This document shows positions 25,173-32,544 of a stretch of DNA of 64,000 nt, piece by piece (the first letter of the stretch is position 1; every line of letters starts with the position of its first letter). Made by a program: the position numbers and the translations under genes. This DNA comes from Hymenobacter daecheongensis DSM 21074. Its GTDB lineage: Bacteria > Bacteroidota > Bacteroidia > Cytophagales > Hymenobacteraceae. Under the pieces are notes generated by a model that saw only the letters and a program-made list of their open reading frames with translations, ran no database searches and was not told the DNA's origin. The stretch lies in contig NZ_FQYN01000008.1 of assembly GCF_900141805.1 (NCBI RefSeq), positions 1 through 64,000 of the forward strand, in the 5' to 3' direction.

Positions 25173-25360
25173 GGTTGATGGGTTGAATGGGGTATGCTTC
25201 GCGAAATCTACCTATCTTTTGGTGAAGCGAACGTATGTCTCAAGAGGCACGGGTGCCTGCCTAGTATGTCAAAGGCGCAGTGAGTTTAGGAATGAGTATC
25301 CAAACAAGCAATTTCAACTCTGTCTTTTTGTAAATTCATACAATTTTAAATCCACATGCT

Positions 25361-26047
25361 ATGAAAGGTCAGCTGGTTCAATTACTCTTTGGCATTTCCC
25401 TGTTATCATTAGCTGCCTGCACTAAAAAAGAAGATCAGCCTACTGTTGTTGAGGGCACGGTGATGAATAAATTCACTAACCAACCCGTAGCGGGAATCCC
25501 AATTGTTGTGATTAAAGAATCCTCCGCTGGTCATTTCTCGGGGGTCAATCGAGATTCGCTCACAGTGGCTTATACTAATGCAGCTGGAACATATAGCCAT
25601 TCATTTAATGCTAGCAGCGGCAACAACTACTACATTAAGATGAACAATTCACAGACATTACACGACCTATCGTATGGCTGGTATGGGGCAAAGGCAACGG
25701 CAGGAAGCAATAATAGGATTGATTTTAGCGTGACACCTTATAAAATTGTCACTGTAAATATCAACACAAATAAAAGAGGCAAGAGCAATATCAGCTTTGA
25801 TTTTTTTTCAACAGTAGATACAGACAATTTTGGCGGCTTTATCTTTTCTGACACCGTTAGTTCCAAGCAAATGATTGTCTTCACGCGCACTATAAAAGTA
25901 TTACCAAATCGTGATTACACTTTCAGAAAATATACATTCAACCAAGTTCGGACGAGCAACGGGAACCATATCTTCCAGGATTACACGTACACGCAGCAGA
26001 CCCGGCGAATACTGTACAATGATACAACTGTGATAAATATAAGGTAG
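25361..26047 (+). CDS. AT-rich lipoprotein with carboxypeptidase-regulatory-like fold
   Basis: 228 residues. MKGQLVQLLFGISLLSLAAC is a lipoprotein signal with Cys20 as the lipidated residue. The first ~100 residues of the mature part (VVEGTVMNKFTNQPVAGIPI, AYTNAAGTYSHSFNASSG) look like a carboxypeptidase-regulatory/transthyretin-like domain, often used as a surface carbohydrate-binding or spacer module. The rest is unassigned beta-rich sequence. The gene is clearly poorer in GC than its neighbours and codon use is AT-biased, which suggests acquisition from another genome. A 189-base AT-rich gap with no gene precedes it. Confidence 0.72.
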   Translation: MKGQLVQLLFGISLLSLAACTKKEDQPTVVEGTVMNKFTNQPVAGIPIVVIKESSAGHFSGVNRDSLTVAYTNAAGTYSHSFNASSGNNYYIKMNNSQTLHDLSYGWYGAKATAGSNNRIDFSVTPYKIVTVNINTNKRGKSNISFDFFSTVDTDNFGGFIFSDTVSSKQMIVFTRTIKVLPNRDYTFRKYTFNQVRTSNGNHIFQDYTYTQQTRRILYNDTTVINIR

Positions 26048-26171
26048 ACCTGCTGCCGGATTGTGGCAGCCCAGCGGCTGGGTTACAATGTGTAGCGCAA
26101 TCATCCTCAGAAAAACAGCCGCCCTTTGCAATAATTTCCTCCTGAAGCCCCAACTTGCAGCCGCAAATCCG

Positions 26172-26200
26172 TTTCAGCGGCTCCCGCTGCCCCATCTTTG
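26172..26200 (+). promoter_or_regulatory. Possible promoter of the lysC leader: TTT-N18-CATCTTTG
   Basis: CATCTTTG (26193-26200) differs from TAnnTTTG at one fixed position, and TTT at 26172-26174 lies 18 bases upstream. Transcription would begin near the ATG at 26208. Confidence 0.35.
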
Positions 26201-26207
26201 CCCCGGC

Positions 26208-26315
26208 ATGACTCGCATTTCCTTCGCTTCGACTTTCGCGTTTTCGGTGGCTTCGGCTGGCCGAACCGCTATGCCGATGCTGCGCAAGAAGTGCTGGAAA
26301 CGAGCCTCGACCTGA
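26208..26315 (+). CDS. Possible 35-residue leader peptide ahead of lysC
   Basis: The ATG at 26208 follows a -7-like box by 7 bases. The frame runs 35 codons (MTRISFASTFAFSVASAG ... RKKCWKRAST) to a TGA at 26313-26315, 38 bases before a strong terminator hairpin that precedes lysC. That arrangement is the layout of a transcription attenuator. The peptide is not strongly enriched in one amino acid (some Thr, Ala, Lys), so the signal sensed is unclear. It could equally be untranslated leader RNA. Confidence 0.3.
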   Translation: MTRISFASTFAFSVASAGRTAMPMLRKKCWKRAST

Positions 26316-26353
26316 CCGTCGCAACTCTTCGTGCCATCTTCCTTTGAGCATTG

Positions 26354-26387
26354 AGCGCCGGTCTTTCCAGACCGGCGCTATTTTTTT
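26354..26387 (+). terminator. Strong rho-independent terminator 56 bases before lysC
   Basis: AGCGCCGGTCT (26354-26364) pairs perfectly with AGACCGGCGCT (26369-26379) around TTCC and is followed by A and seven T residues. It lies more than 300 bases after the lipoprotein gene and only 56 bases ahead of the lysC ATG, so it is either the attenuator of lysC or a distant terminator of the upstream gene. Confidence 0.85.
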
Positions 26388-26442
26388 ACCCGCCCGCCAT
26401 TTTCCCTCGTTTACCTGCTGTGCAACTCCAGTTTTTTGCCCT

Positions 26443-27789
26443 ATGAAAGTTTTAAAGTTCGGCGGCACGTCCGTCGGCAGTGCCGCGCGGATGCGGGCCC
26501 TGCCCGCGCTTATTCAAGGCCCCGAGCGCCGCATCGTGGTGCTGTCGGCCATGTCTGGCACTACCAATGCGCTGGTCAGCATCGCGCGGCTGCTCTACGA
26601 GGGCGACCAGACGGCCGCCAACTACCAGATTGAGATTCTGCGCCAGCACTACCTCATTGTGGCCCGCGAGCTGCTCACCGAGCCAGCCGTAGCCCAGGAA
26701 GCCATTCAGCACCTCGACAACTCCTTTAAGAGCATTTTTGGCCTGACGCGCAACCCGTTGTCGGCCGCGGGCGAGCGGCTGATTCTGGCCCAGGGCGAGC
26801 TGCTGAGCACCCTGCTTTTTCACCGCTACTACACCGGCATGCTGGGCCAGCAAGCCACGCTGCTGCCCGCGCTGGACTTTATGCGCCTGGATAAAAACGA
26901 TGAGCCCGACATCGACTACATTGAGCAGCACCTGGCCGCCGCGCTGGCGCAATACCCTGATGAGCAGCTATTCATCACCCAGGGCTACATCTGCCGCAAT
27001 GCCAACGGCGATATCGACAACCTGAAGCGCGGCGGCTCCGACTACTCCGCGTCGCTGATCGGGGCCGCCGCCCACGCTGAGGAAATCCAGATCTGGACCG
27101 ACATCGACGGGCTGCACAACAACGACCCGCGGGTGGTGCAGGGCACTTACCCGATCCGGGAGCTGTCGTTTGATGAGGCCGCCGAGTTGGCGTATTTCGG
27201 GGCCAAGATTCTGCACCCCAGCTCCATTCTGCCCGCCGCTAAGCACGGCATTCCGGTGCGGCTGCTGAACACGATGCAGCCCGCAGCGCCCGGCACGCTG
27301 ATTTCTGACAAAACCGGCACCGATGCCATCAAGGCCGTGGCGGCCAAGGATGGGCTGGTGGCCATCAAGGTGAAGTCGAGCCGGATGCTGCTGGCCCACG
27401 GCTTTCTGCGCAATCTGTTCGAGGTATTCGAGCGGCACCGCACCTCCATCGACATGGTGACAACCTCGGAAGTGGCCGTGTCGCTCACCATTGATGATGC
27501 CACGCATCTGCCCGAAATCCTGGAGGAGCTGCGTGGCTTCGGCACGGTGGAAGTCGATGAAAATCAGACCATCGTGTGCCTGGTGGGCAACCTGATTCAG
27601 GCCGACCACGGCTCAGCTCGCTTGGTGTTCAACGCCTTGCGGGACATTCCGCTGCGCATGATTTCCTACGGCGGCTCGCCCAACAATATCAGCATCCTGA
27701 TTAACACTGCCGATAAAGCCCGCGCCTTGAAAGTGCTGAACGACGGCTTGTTTCAGCAGCGCCAGCAAGCAGTGGAAGCCGAAGCGTAA
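26443..27789 (+). CDS. lysC: Aspartate kinase (monofunctional)
   Basis: 448 residues from the ATG at 26443. It phosphorylates L-aspartate, the first step to lysine, diaminopimelate, threonine and methionine. The N-terminal MKVLKFGGTSVGSA is the kinase signature; GGSDYSASLIGAA and IWTDIDGLHNNDPRVV are the ATP/aspartate-binding blocks. The C-terminal ~150 residues form two ACT-like regulatory domains (VAIKVKSSRM ... SIDMVTTSEVAVSLTID and IVCLVGNLIQ), so allosteric inhibition by lysine or threonine is expected. No homoserine dehydrogenase domain is fused. A probable attenuator lies upstream and lysA follows after 77 bases. Confidence 0.95.
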   Translation: MKVLKFGGTSVGSAARMRALPALIQGPERRIVVLSAMSGTTNALVSIARLLYEGDQTAANYQIEILRQHYLIVARELLTEPAVAQEAIQHLDNSFKSIFGLTRNPLSAAGERLILAQGELLSTLLFHRYYTGMLGQQATLLPALDFMRLDKNDEPDIDYIEQHLAAALAQYPDEQLFITQGYICRNANGDIDNLKRGGSDYSASLIGAAAHAEEIQIWTDIDGLHNNDPRVVQGTYPIRELSFDEAAELAYFGAKILHPSSILPAAKHGIPVRLLNTMQPAAPGTLISDKTGTDAIKAVAAKDGLVAIKVKSSRMLLAHGFLRNLFEVFERHRTSIDMVTTSEVAVSLTIDDATHLPEILEELRGFGTVEVDENQTIVCLVGNLIQADHGSARLVFNALRDIPLRMISYGGSPNNISILINTADKARALKVLNDGLFQQRQQAVEAEA

Positions 27790-27866
27790 CGGTTTTTCGC
27801 GCAGTGTCTCGCAGTGGCCGGCGCAGTGGTGCGCGGTGCTGTTCAATGGTAAATACTCCCTAATAG

Positions 27867-29012
27867 ATGTCCTTCCCGCTTCCCGCCGACGCGGCTACCC
27901 GCGCCACGCCTTTTTACCTCTACGACCTCGGCCTGCTGGAACGCACGCTCGCGGCCGTGCAGCAGGCTGCCCGCCCGCGCCATATTCAGGTGCATTATGC
28001 TTTGAAAGCCAATGCCAACGCGCCCATTATCAACCACATCCGTCAGCACGGCCTCGGGGCCGACTGCGTGAGCGGGGCCGAAGTGCAGCGGGCCCTGGAT
28101 ATGGGGTTTGCGCCCCAGCACATCGTATTTGCGGGCGTGGGTAAGTCGGATGCGGAAATAAACCGGGCGCTGGCCGCCGATATCTGGTGCTTCAATGCCG
28201 AATCGGCGCAGGAACTGGCGGTGCTCAGCGAGCTAGCCGGGGCGCAGGGCCGCACGGCCCGCGTGGCGCTGCGCATCAACCCCAACGTGGACGCGCACAC
28301 GCACCACTACATCACCACGGGCCTGGAAGCCAACAAGTTCGGCATCAGCCTGCAGGATTTGGGGGCTGTAATTGAGCAGCTGGGCACGCTGCCAAACCTG
28401 GAGCTGGTGGGCCTGCACGCCCACATCGGCTCGCAGATTACCGATCTGGGCGTGTTTGCCGAGCTGAGCCGCAAGTTGAATGAGCTGCAAACCTGGCTCG
28501 AAAGCCGCGGCCATCACCTGCCCCACCTCAACGTGGGCGGCGGTTTGGGCATCGACTATCACAACCCCGACCAGCACCCGATTCCGGACTTTGAGGCGTA
28601 TTTCCAGGTGTTTGAGAAGCACCTCGTGCGGCGGCCCGGCCAGCAGGTACACGTCGAGTTGGGCCGCGCCATCGTGGCGCAGTGCGGGGCGCTGGTGAGC
28701 CGCGTGCTCTACGTGAAGCGCAGCCAGCAAACCAATTTCGCCATTCTGGATGCCGGCATGACCGAGCTAATCCGCCCCGCGCTTTACGACAGCTTTCACC
28801 TGATTCAGAACGTGAGCAGCCAGGGCTCCAAGCAGCTCTACGACGTGGTGGGGCCGATTTGCGAGTCGTCGGATACGTTTGGCCGCGAGGTGGCGCTGCC
28901 CGAAACCCGCCGCGGCGACTTGGTGGTAATTCGCTCTACCGGAGCGTATGGTGAGGTGATGGCCTCGAATTACAATCTGCGCGAGAAGGCGGAAGCGGTG
29001 TATATATCGTAG
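27867..29012 (+). CDS. lysA: Diaminopimelate decarboxylase
   Basis: 381 residues. It decarboxylates meso-diaminopimelate to lysine with PLP. The PLP lysine (Lys48) lies in VHYALKANANAP; GLHAHIGSQI, LNVGGGLGIDYHN and GPICESSDTFGRE are the conserved blocks, the last with the active-site Cys from the partner subunit. VVIRSTGAYGEVMASNYNLR is the usual C-terminal signature. It lies 77 bases after lysC and is probably cotranscribed, linking the first and last steps of the lysine pathway. Confidence 0.96.
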   Translation: MSFPLPADAATRATPFYLYDLGLLERTLAAVQQAARPRHIQVHYALKANANAPIINHIRQHGLGADCVSGAEVQRALDMGFAPQHIVFAGVGKSDAEINRALAADIWCFNAESAQELAVLSELAGAQGRTARVALRINPNVDAHTHHYITTGLEANKFGISLQDLGAVIEQLGTLPNLELVGLHAHIGSQITDLGVFAELSRKLNELQTWLESRGHHLPHLNVGGGLGIDYHNPDQHPIPDFEAYFQVFEKHLVRRPGQQVHVELGRAIVAQCGALVSRVLYVKRSQQTNFAILDAGMTELIRPALYDSFHLIQNVSSQGSKQLYDVVGPICESSDTFGREVALPETRRGDLVVIRSTGAYGEVMASNYNLREKAEAVYIS

Positions 29013-29021
29013 CGCCGCGAG

Positions 29022-29069
29022 GCCTCACCCCCGGCCCCTCTCCGAGGGGAGAGGGGCCGGGGGTGAGGC
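29022..29069. repeat. Family A element with perfect 22-bp arms between convergent genes
   Basis: GCCTCACCCCCGGCCCCTCT plus CC (29022-29043) and its perfect reverse complement (29048-29069) surround a 4-base loop. Here the element is fully palindromic, unlike other copies that keep only the right half long. It lies between lysA and a convergent minus-strand gene and can act as a bidirectional terminator. Confidence 0.85.
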
Positions 29070-29075
29070 GCGGTT

Positions 29076-30737
29076 CTACCAGCCCCCCGAATACACCGTC
29101 CACTCGCCTACTTTTTCCTGCATCGAAAATGCCTGCACCAGCCATTGGCGCTCGGGCTTCACTTCGCCTTTCACCAGCAATACGGGATGCTGGGGCAGCA
29201 GGCGGCGCAGGGTGCGCTCCTGGGTGGTATCAGTGAGGTAAAGCAGGTTTTGCTGCCAGCTTTGGCCGGGCTCAAACTGAGTTTCGCGGGTCAGATTGTG
29301 GTTGCCGTCGTGGAGCGACACGGGCAGGCGGCCCAGCTCGAAGGCCAGTGATGGCAGCAGTTGGTCATAGACCAAAATCGGGCGGTTTTCGAGGTGGTGG
29401 CTGCGGATGAAGTCGGCCAGCGGGCGGCTACCGTTGAATGCTAGCTGATTCTGGTGCAGAATAGGTTTGGCGGTGAGCAGCAGCGCGGCGGTGAAAATAA
29501 CGGCAATCAGCAGCAGGCGCGGGGCCACGCGCACTTGCTCCCACAGCGCATGCTGCAGCACCAGCAGCACAATGCCGGCCGCGGGCCACAGCGCCGTGGC
29601 CGGGCTTATTTCCAGTGGCACCGGCAGCGCCTCTACAAATAGCGGCAGCAGGCACAGCGCGGCCAGCAGCAGCCCGAGGAAAAAGCCGATGCCCGCGTAC
29701 CAGCGGTGCAGCGCGGCATCGCTCAGCCGGCCTAGATAATACACCGTGAGCAGCGCCACGCCGGGGAAAATGGGCAGCACATACAGCAGCAGCTTGGAGC
29801 CGGACAGCGAGAAGAACCCCAGCGGCACCAGCACCCAGAAAACAAGCACATTGCGCCACTGCTGCGGCACCTCGGCCCAGCGCGTGCGAATGGCCTGCGT
29901 GATGAGCGCCGCCGACCACGGCAGGCTGGTGGCCGGGGCCAACACTAGGTAAAACCACCACGGCTTCGAGCGGCCAAACGTCTCCGGATTGGCAAACCGC
30001 TCCACGGTGTGCTGAAACAGGAAATAGCGCACGAAGGCCGAGTCTTCGGCCATCAGATACAGATACCAGCTCAGCCCCACCAGCCCAAACAGGCCCAGGC
30101 CGAGCAGATGATGCACCGTGAAAGACCGGCGCGTTTGCTGCTGGCGGAAGTAAAACCCGATAACGGCCATCAGGGGCAGCACGAAGCCGACGGGGCCTTT
30201 GGTGAGAAAAGCCAGCCCCAGTCCCACCCAAAACAGGTAGAGCCAGCGCCGCCCGCCGCCCGCGTAGTGGCGCAAAATGCCGTAGGTAGCGGCCAGCTCC
30301 AGCGTTTGCAGGTAGGCGTCGGTGGTCACGTTCAGGGCCGAAATCAGCACCACGGGCAGCGTGCCATACACGATGGCGGCGGCCAGAGCGCGGGCGCGGT
30401 CATTCGCAAAAAGCAGCAGGCCCAGGCCATACACGAGTGCCACCTGCAACAGCACCGCCAGCACCGGCAGCAGCCGCACCCCGAAGGCCGTAGGGCCGGC
30501 CAGCGCCAGCCCGGCCGCCGTGAGCCAGTACGTGAGCGGGGGCTTATGAAAATGTTGAATGCCCAGCAGGCGCGGGTGCAGCCAGTCGTGGCCCGTGAGC
30601 ATCTCGCGGCCGATTTCGGCGTAGCGGGCCTCGCTGCTTTCCAACACGCCCCAGCTGCCCAGCCCCACAAACAGGCTCATTCCCAATACCATAACAAACA
30701 ACCAGAGCCAGGTGCGGGACGACAGGGAAGCGGGCAT
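29076..30737 (-). CDS. GT39/ArnT-like membrane glycosyltransferase
   Basis: 553 residues with about 11-12 hydrophobic segments. The first loop has ESSEARYAEIGREML, the acidic D/E-x-x-R-Y-A-E motif of the PMT/ArnT superfamily, then HFHKPPLTYW. Such enzymes transfer a sugar from an undecaprenyl or dolichyl phosphate carrier to lipid A or protein in the periplasm. SKLLLYVLPIFP around residue 320 matches the central conserved region of ArnT-like proteins. Substrate unknown. It converges on lysA and is divergent from the SDR gene. Confidence 0.85.
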   Translation of the reverse strand: MPASLSSRTWLWLFVMVLGMSLFVGLGSWGVLESSEARYAEIGREMLTGHDWLHPRLLGIQHFHKPPLTYWLTAAGLALAGPTAFGVRLLPVLAVLLQVALVYGLGLLLFANDRARALAAAIVYGTLPVVLISALNVTTDAYLQTLELAATYGILRHYAGGGRRWLYLFWVGLGLAFLTKGPVGFVLPLMAVIGFYFRQQQTRRSFTVHHLLGLGLFGLVGLSWYLYLMAEDSAFVRYFLFQHTVERFANPETFGRSKPWWFYLVLAPATSLPWSAALITQAIRTRWAEVPQQWRNVLVFWVLVPLGFFSLSGSKLLLYVLPIFPGVALLTVYYLGRLSDAALHRWYAGIGFFLGLLLAALCLLPLFVEALPVPLEISPATALWPAAGIVLLVLQHALWEQVRVAPRLLLIAVIFTAALLLTAKPILHQNQLAFNGSRPLADFIRSHHLENRPILVYDQLLPSLAFELGRLPVSLHDGNHNLTRETQFEPGQSWQQNLLYLTDTTQERTLRRLLPQHPVLLVKGEVKPERQWLVQAFSMQEKVGEWTVYSGGW

Positions 30738-30872
30738 ACGGATAGCAATACGAAGGGAAGGCGCCCCAAAGTTAGCCAGAAAGGCCCGCCGGGGCTATTC
30801 GTAACCAAACCGGGCGGCGCGGGTTCTATTTCCGATTGTCTGCCGACTTCCCGCCGCTTTTCCCGCTCGCTT

Positions 30873-32351
30873 ATGAAAATCCTGCTCACCGGGGCCAATG
30901 GCTACATTGGCCGCCGCCTGCTGCCGCTGCTGGTCGAGGCCGGCCACGCCGTGACGTGCCTCGTGCGCGACCCGCGCCGCTTCGAGTTGCCCGAGCGGCT
31001 GCGCGAGCAGGTGCAAGTGGTGCAGGGCGACTTATTGCAGCCCGAAACCCTGGCCGCACTGCCCCTCGATATCGACGCGGCTTACTACCTGGTGCATTCC
31101 ATGAGCGGCCACGACCTGGATTTTTTCCGGGCTGAGCAGCAGTCGGCGCAGAATTTTACCGATTACCTCGACCGCACCACGGCCCGGCAGGTCATTTACC
31201 TCAGCGGCATTGCCAACGATAAGGCGCTGTCGGCCCACCTTCGCTCGCGCAAATCGGTGGAGAAGGTGCTGCGCAAAGCCCAACGCGCCCAGCTCACGGT
31301 GCTGCGGGCCAGCATCATCATCGGCTCGGGCTCGGCGTCGTTTGAGATTATCCGGGATTTGGTGGAGAAGCTGCCTGTGATGATTACGCCGCGCTGGCTG
31401 AACTCGCGCTGCCAGCCCATCGGCGTGCGCGACGTGATGCACTACCTACTGGCCGTGCTCGACAACCCCGACTGCCTGAACGAAACCTTTGACATCGGCG
31501 GCCCCGACGTGCTGACCTACAAGCAGATGCTGGAAGGTCTGGCGAAGGAGCGCGGCTACCGGCGCTACATTCTCACGGTGCCGGTGCTCACCCCGCGGCT
31601 GTCGTCGTGGTGGCTGTTTCTGGTCACGCGCACCACCTTTTCCCTGGCCCAAAGCCTGGTCGAAAGCCTGCGCAACGATACCGTGGTGAGCACCCGGCGC
31701 AGCATCGAGCAGGTGCTGCGCCACCAGTGCATGACGTATGCCGAGGCCCTGGCGCTGGCCTTCAGCCGCATCGAGCAGAACGAGGTTATCAGCAGCTGGA
31801 GCGACGCGGTGAGCAGCGGCGTGATGGAGCAGAACTACATGGATTTCGTGCAGATTCCGCAAAACGGCATGCTCACCGACCGCCAGACGCTCCCGTTCCG
31901 CCGTCCGCCCGAGGAGGTGCTACAGAACGTGTGGCGCATCGGTGGGCAGCGCGGCTGGTACAAGGTGGACTGGCTCTGGCGGCTGCGCGGGCTTATGGAC
32001 AAGGCCGTGGGTGGCGTGGGCCTGCGCCGGGGCCGCCGCTCCCCCACCGACCTCCGCGCCGGTGACCCACTCGACTTCTGGCGCGTGCTCGTGGCCGACC
32101 GCGCCGGCCGCCGCCTGCTGCTCTACGCCGAAATGAAGCTCCCCGGCGAAGCCTGGCTGCAGTTTCGCATTCTACCCAACGCCGACGGCACCCACACGCT
32201 GGAGCAGCTGGCCGCCTTCCGCCCCCGCGGCCTGGCGGGCCGGCTGTACTGGTATTCGCTGGTGCCGTTTCACGCCGTTATTTTCAAGGGCATGGTTGAG
32301 AATATCGTGCAGTATGAGGCTGCGGTGCCGCTGGCCGCCCCGGCCCGCTAA
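30873..32351 (+). CDS. SDR-type NAD(P)-binding protein with DUF2867 C-terminal domain
   Basis: 492 residues from the ATG at 30873; the frame upstream is antisense to the glycosyltransferase and is rejected. The N-terminal Rossmann motif is GANGYIG (7-13), followed by CLVRDPRRF and YYLVHSMSG. This atypical SDR group lacks the classic YxxxK. From about residue 345 (VWRIGGQRGWYKVDWLWRLR) begins the DUF2867 domain, ending GRLYWYSLVPFHAVIFKGM. The same two-domain architecture is widespread in bacteria, with no firm biochemical role; redox or binding functions are inferred. Confidence 0.88.
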   Translation: MKILLTGANGYIGRRLLPLLVEAGHAVTCLVRDPRRFELPERLREQVQVVQGDLLQPETLAALPLDIDAAYYLVHSMSGHDLDFFRAEQQSAQNFTDYLDRTTARQVIYLSGIANDKALSAHLRSRKSVEKVLRKAQRAQLTVLRASIIIGSGSASFEIIRDLVEKLPVMITPRWLNSRCQPIGVRDVMHYLLAVLDNPDCLNETFDIGGPDVLTYKQMLEGLAKERGYRRYILTVPVLTPRLSSWWLFLVTRTTFSLAQSLVESLRNDTVVSTRRSIEQVLRHQCMTYAEALALAFSRIEQNEVISSWSDAVSSGVMEQNYMDFVQIPQNGMLTDRQTLPFRRPPEEVLQNVWRIGGQRGWYKVDWLWRLRGLMDKAVGGVGLRRGRRSPTDLRAGDPLDFWRVLVADRAGRRLLLYAEMKLPGEAWLQFRILPNADGTHTLEQLAAFRPRGLAGRLYWYSLVPFHAVIFKGMVENIVQYEAAVPLAAPAR

Positions 32352-32409
32352 CATCCAAGACCGCTGGCGGGAATATCACTGCGGTTCTCCAATTGGCACA
32401 CAGGCCGTC

Positions 32410-32450
32410 AGGCTCCCCTCTCCCCAAGGAGAGGGGTCGGGGGTGAGGTC
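32410..32450. repeat. Family A dispersed inverted repeat
   Basis: GGCTCCCCTCTCCCCAAGGA followed by GAGGGGTCGGGGGTGAGGTCCC, 95 bases ahead of the next start codon. TACCTTGA at 32496-32503 behind it resembles a -7 box. Confidence 0.8.
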
Positions 32451-32544
32451 CCCCAAGACTGCCGCAGCGCCGCTGCCCTTTTCGGGCGGGTTGCGTACCT
32501 TGAAGAGTCTGATGAACTTCCGTTTCAACCTTCTCTTTCGCCCC

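Noticed and set aside
26208..26347. Alternative leader frame ending at 26347 with HFLRFDFRVFGGFGWPNRY
   Set aside because: It looks protein-like and Phe-rich but has no ATG; only a TTG start inside the -7-like box would allow it, so I could not support it as a gene.
30009..30872. In-frame upstream extension of the SDR/DUF2867 protein
   Set aside because: It is antisense to the membrane glycosyltransferase; the Rossmann motif begins right after the ATG at 30873.
311..32450. CRISPR array built from the recurring GC-rich repeats
   Set aside because: Copies are kilobases apart, palindromic and not regularly spaced; no cas genes.
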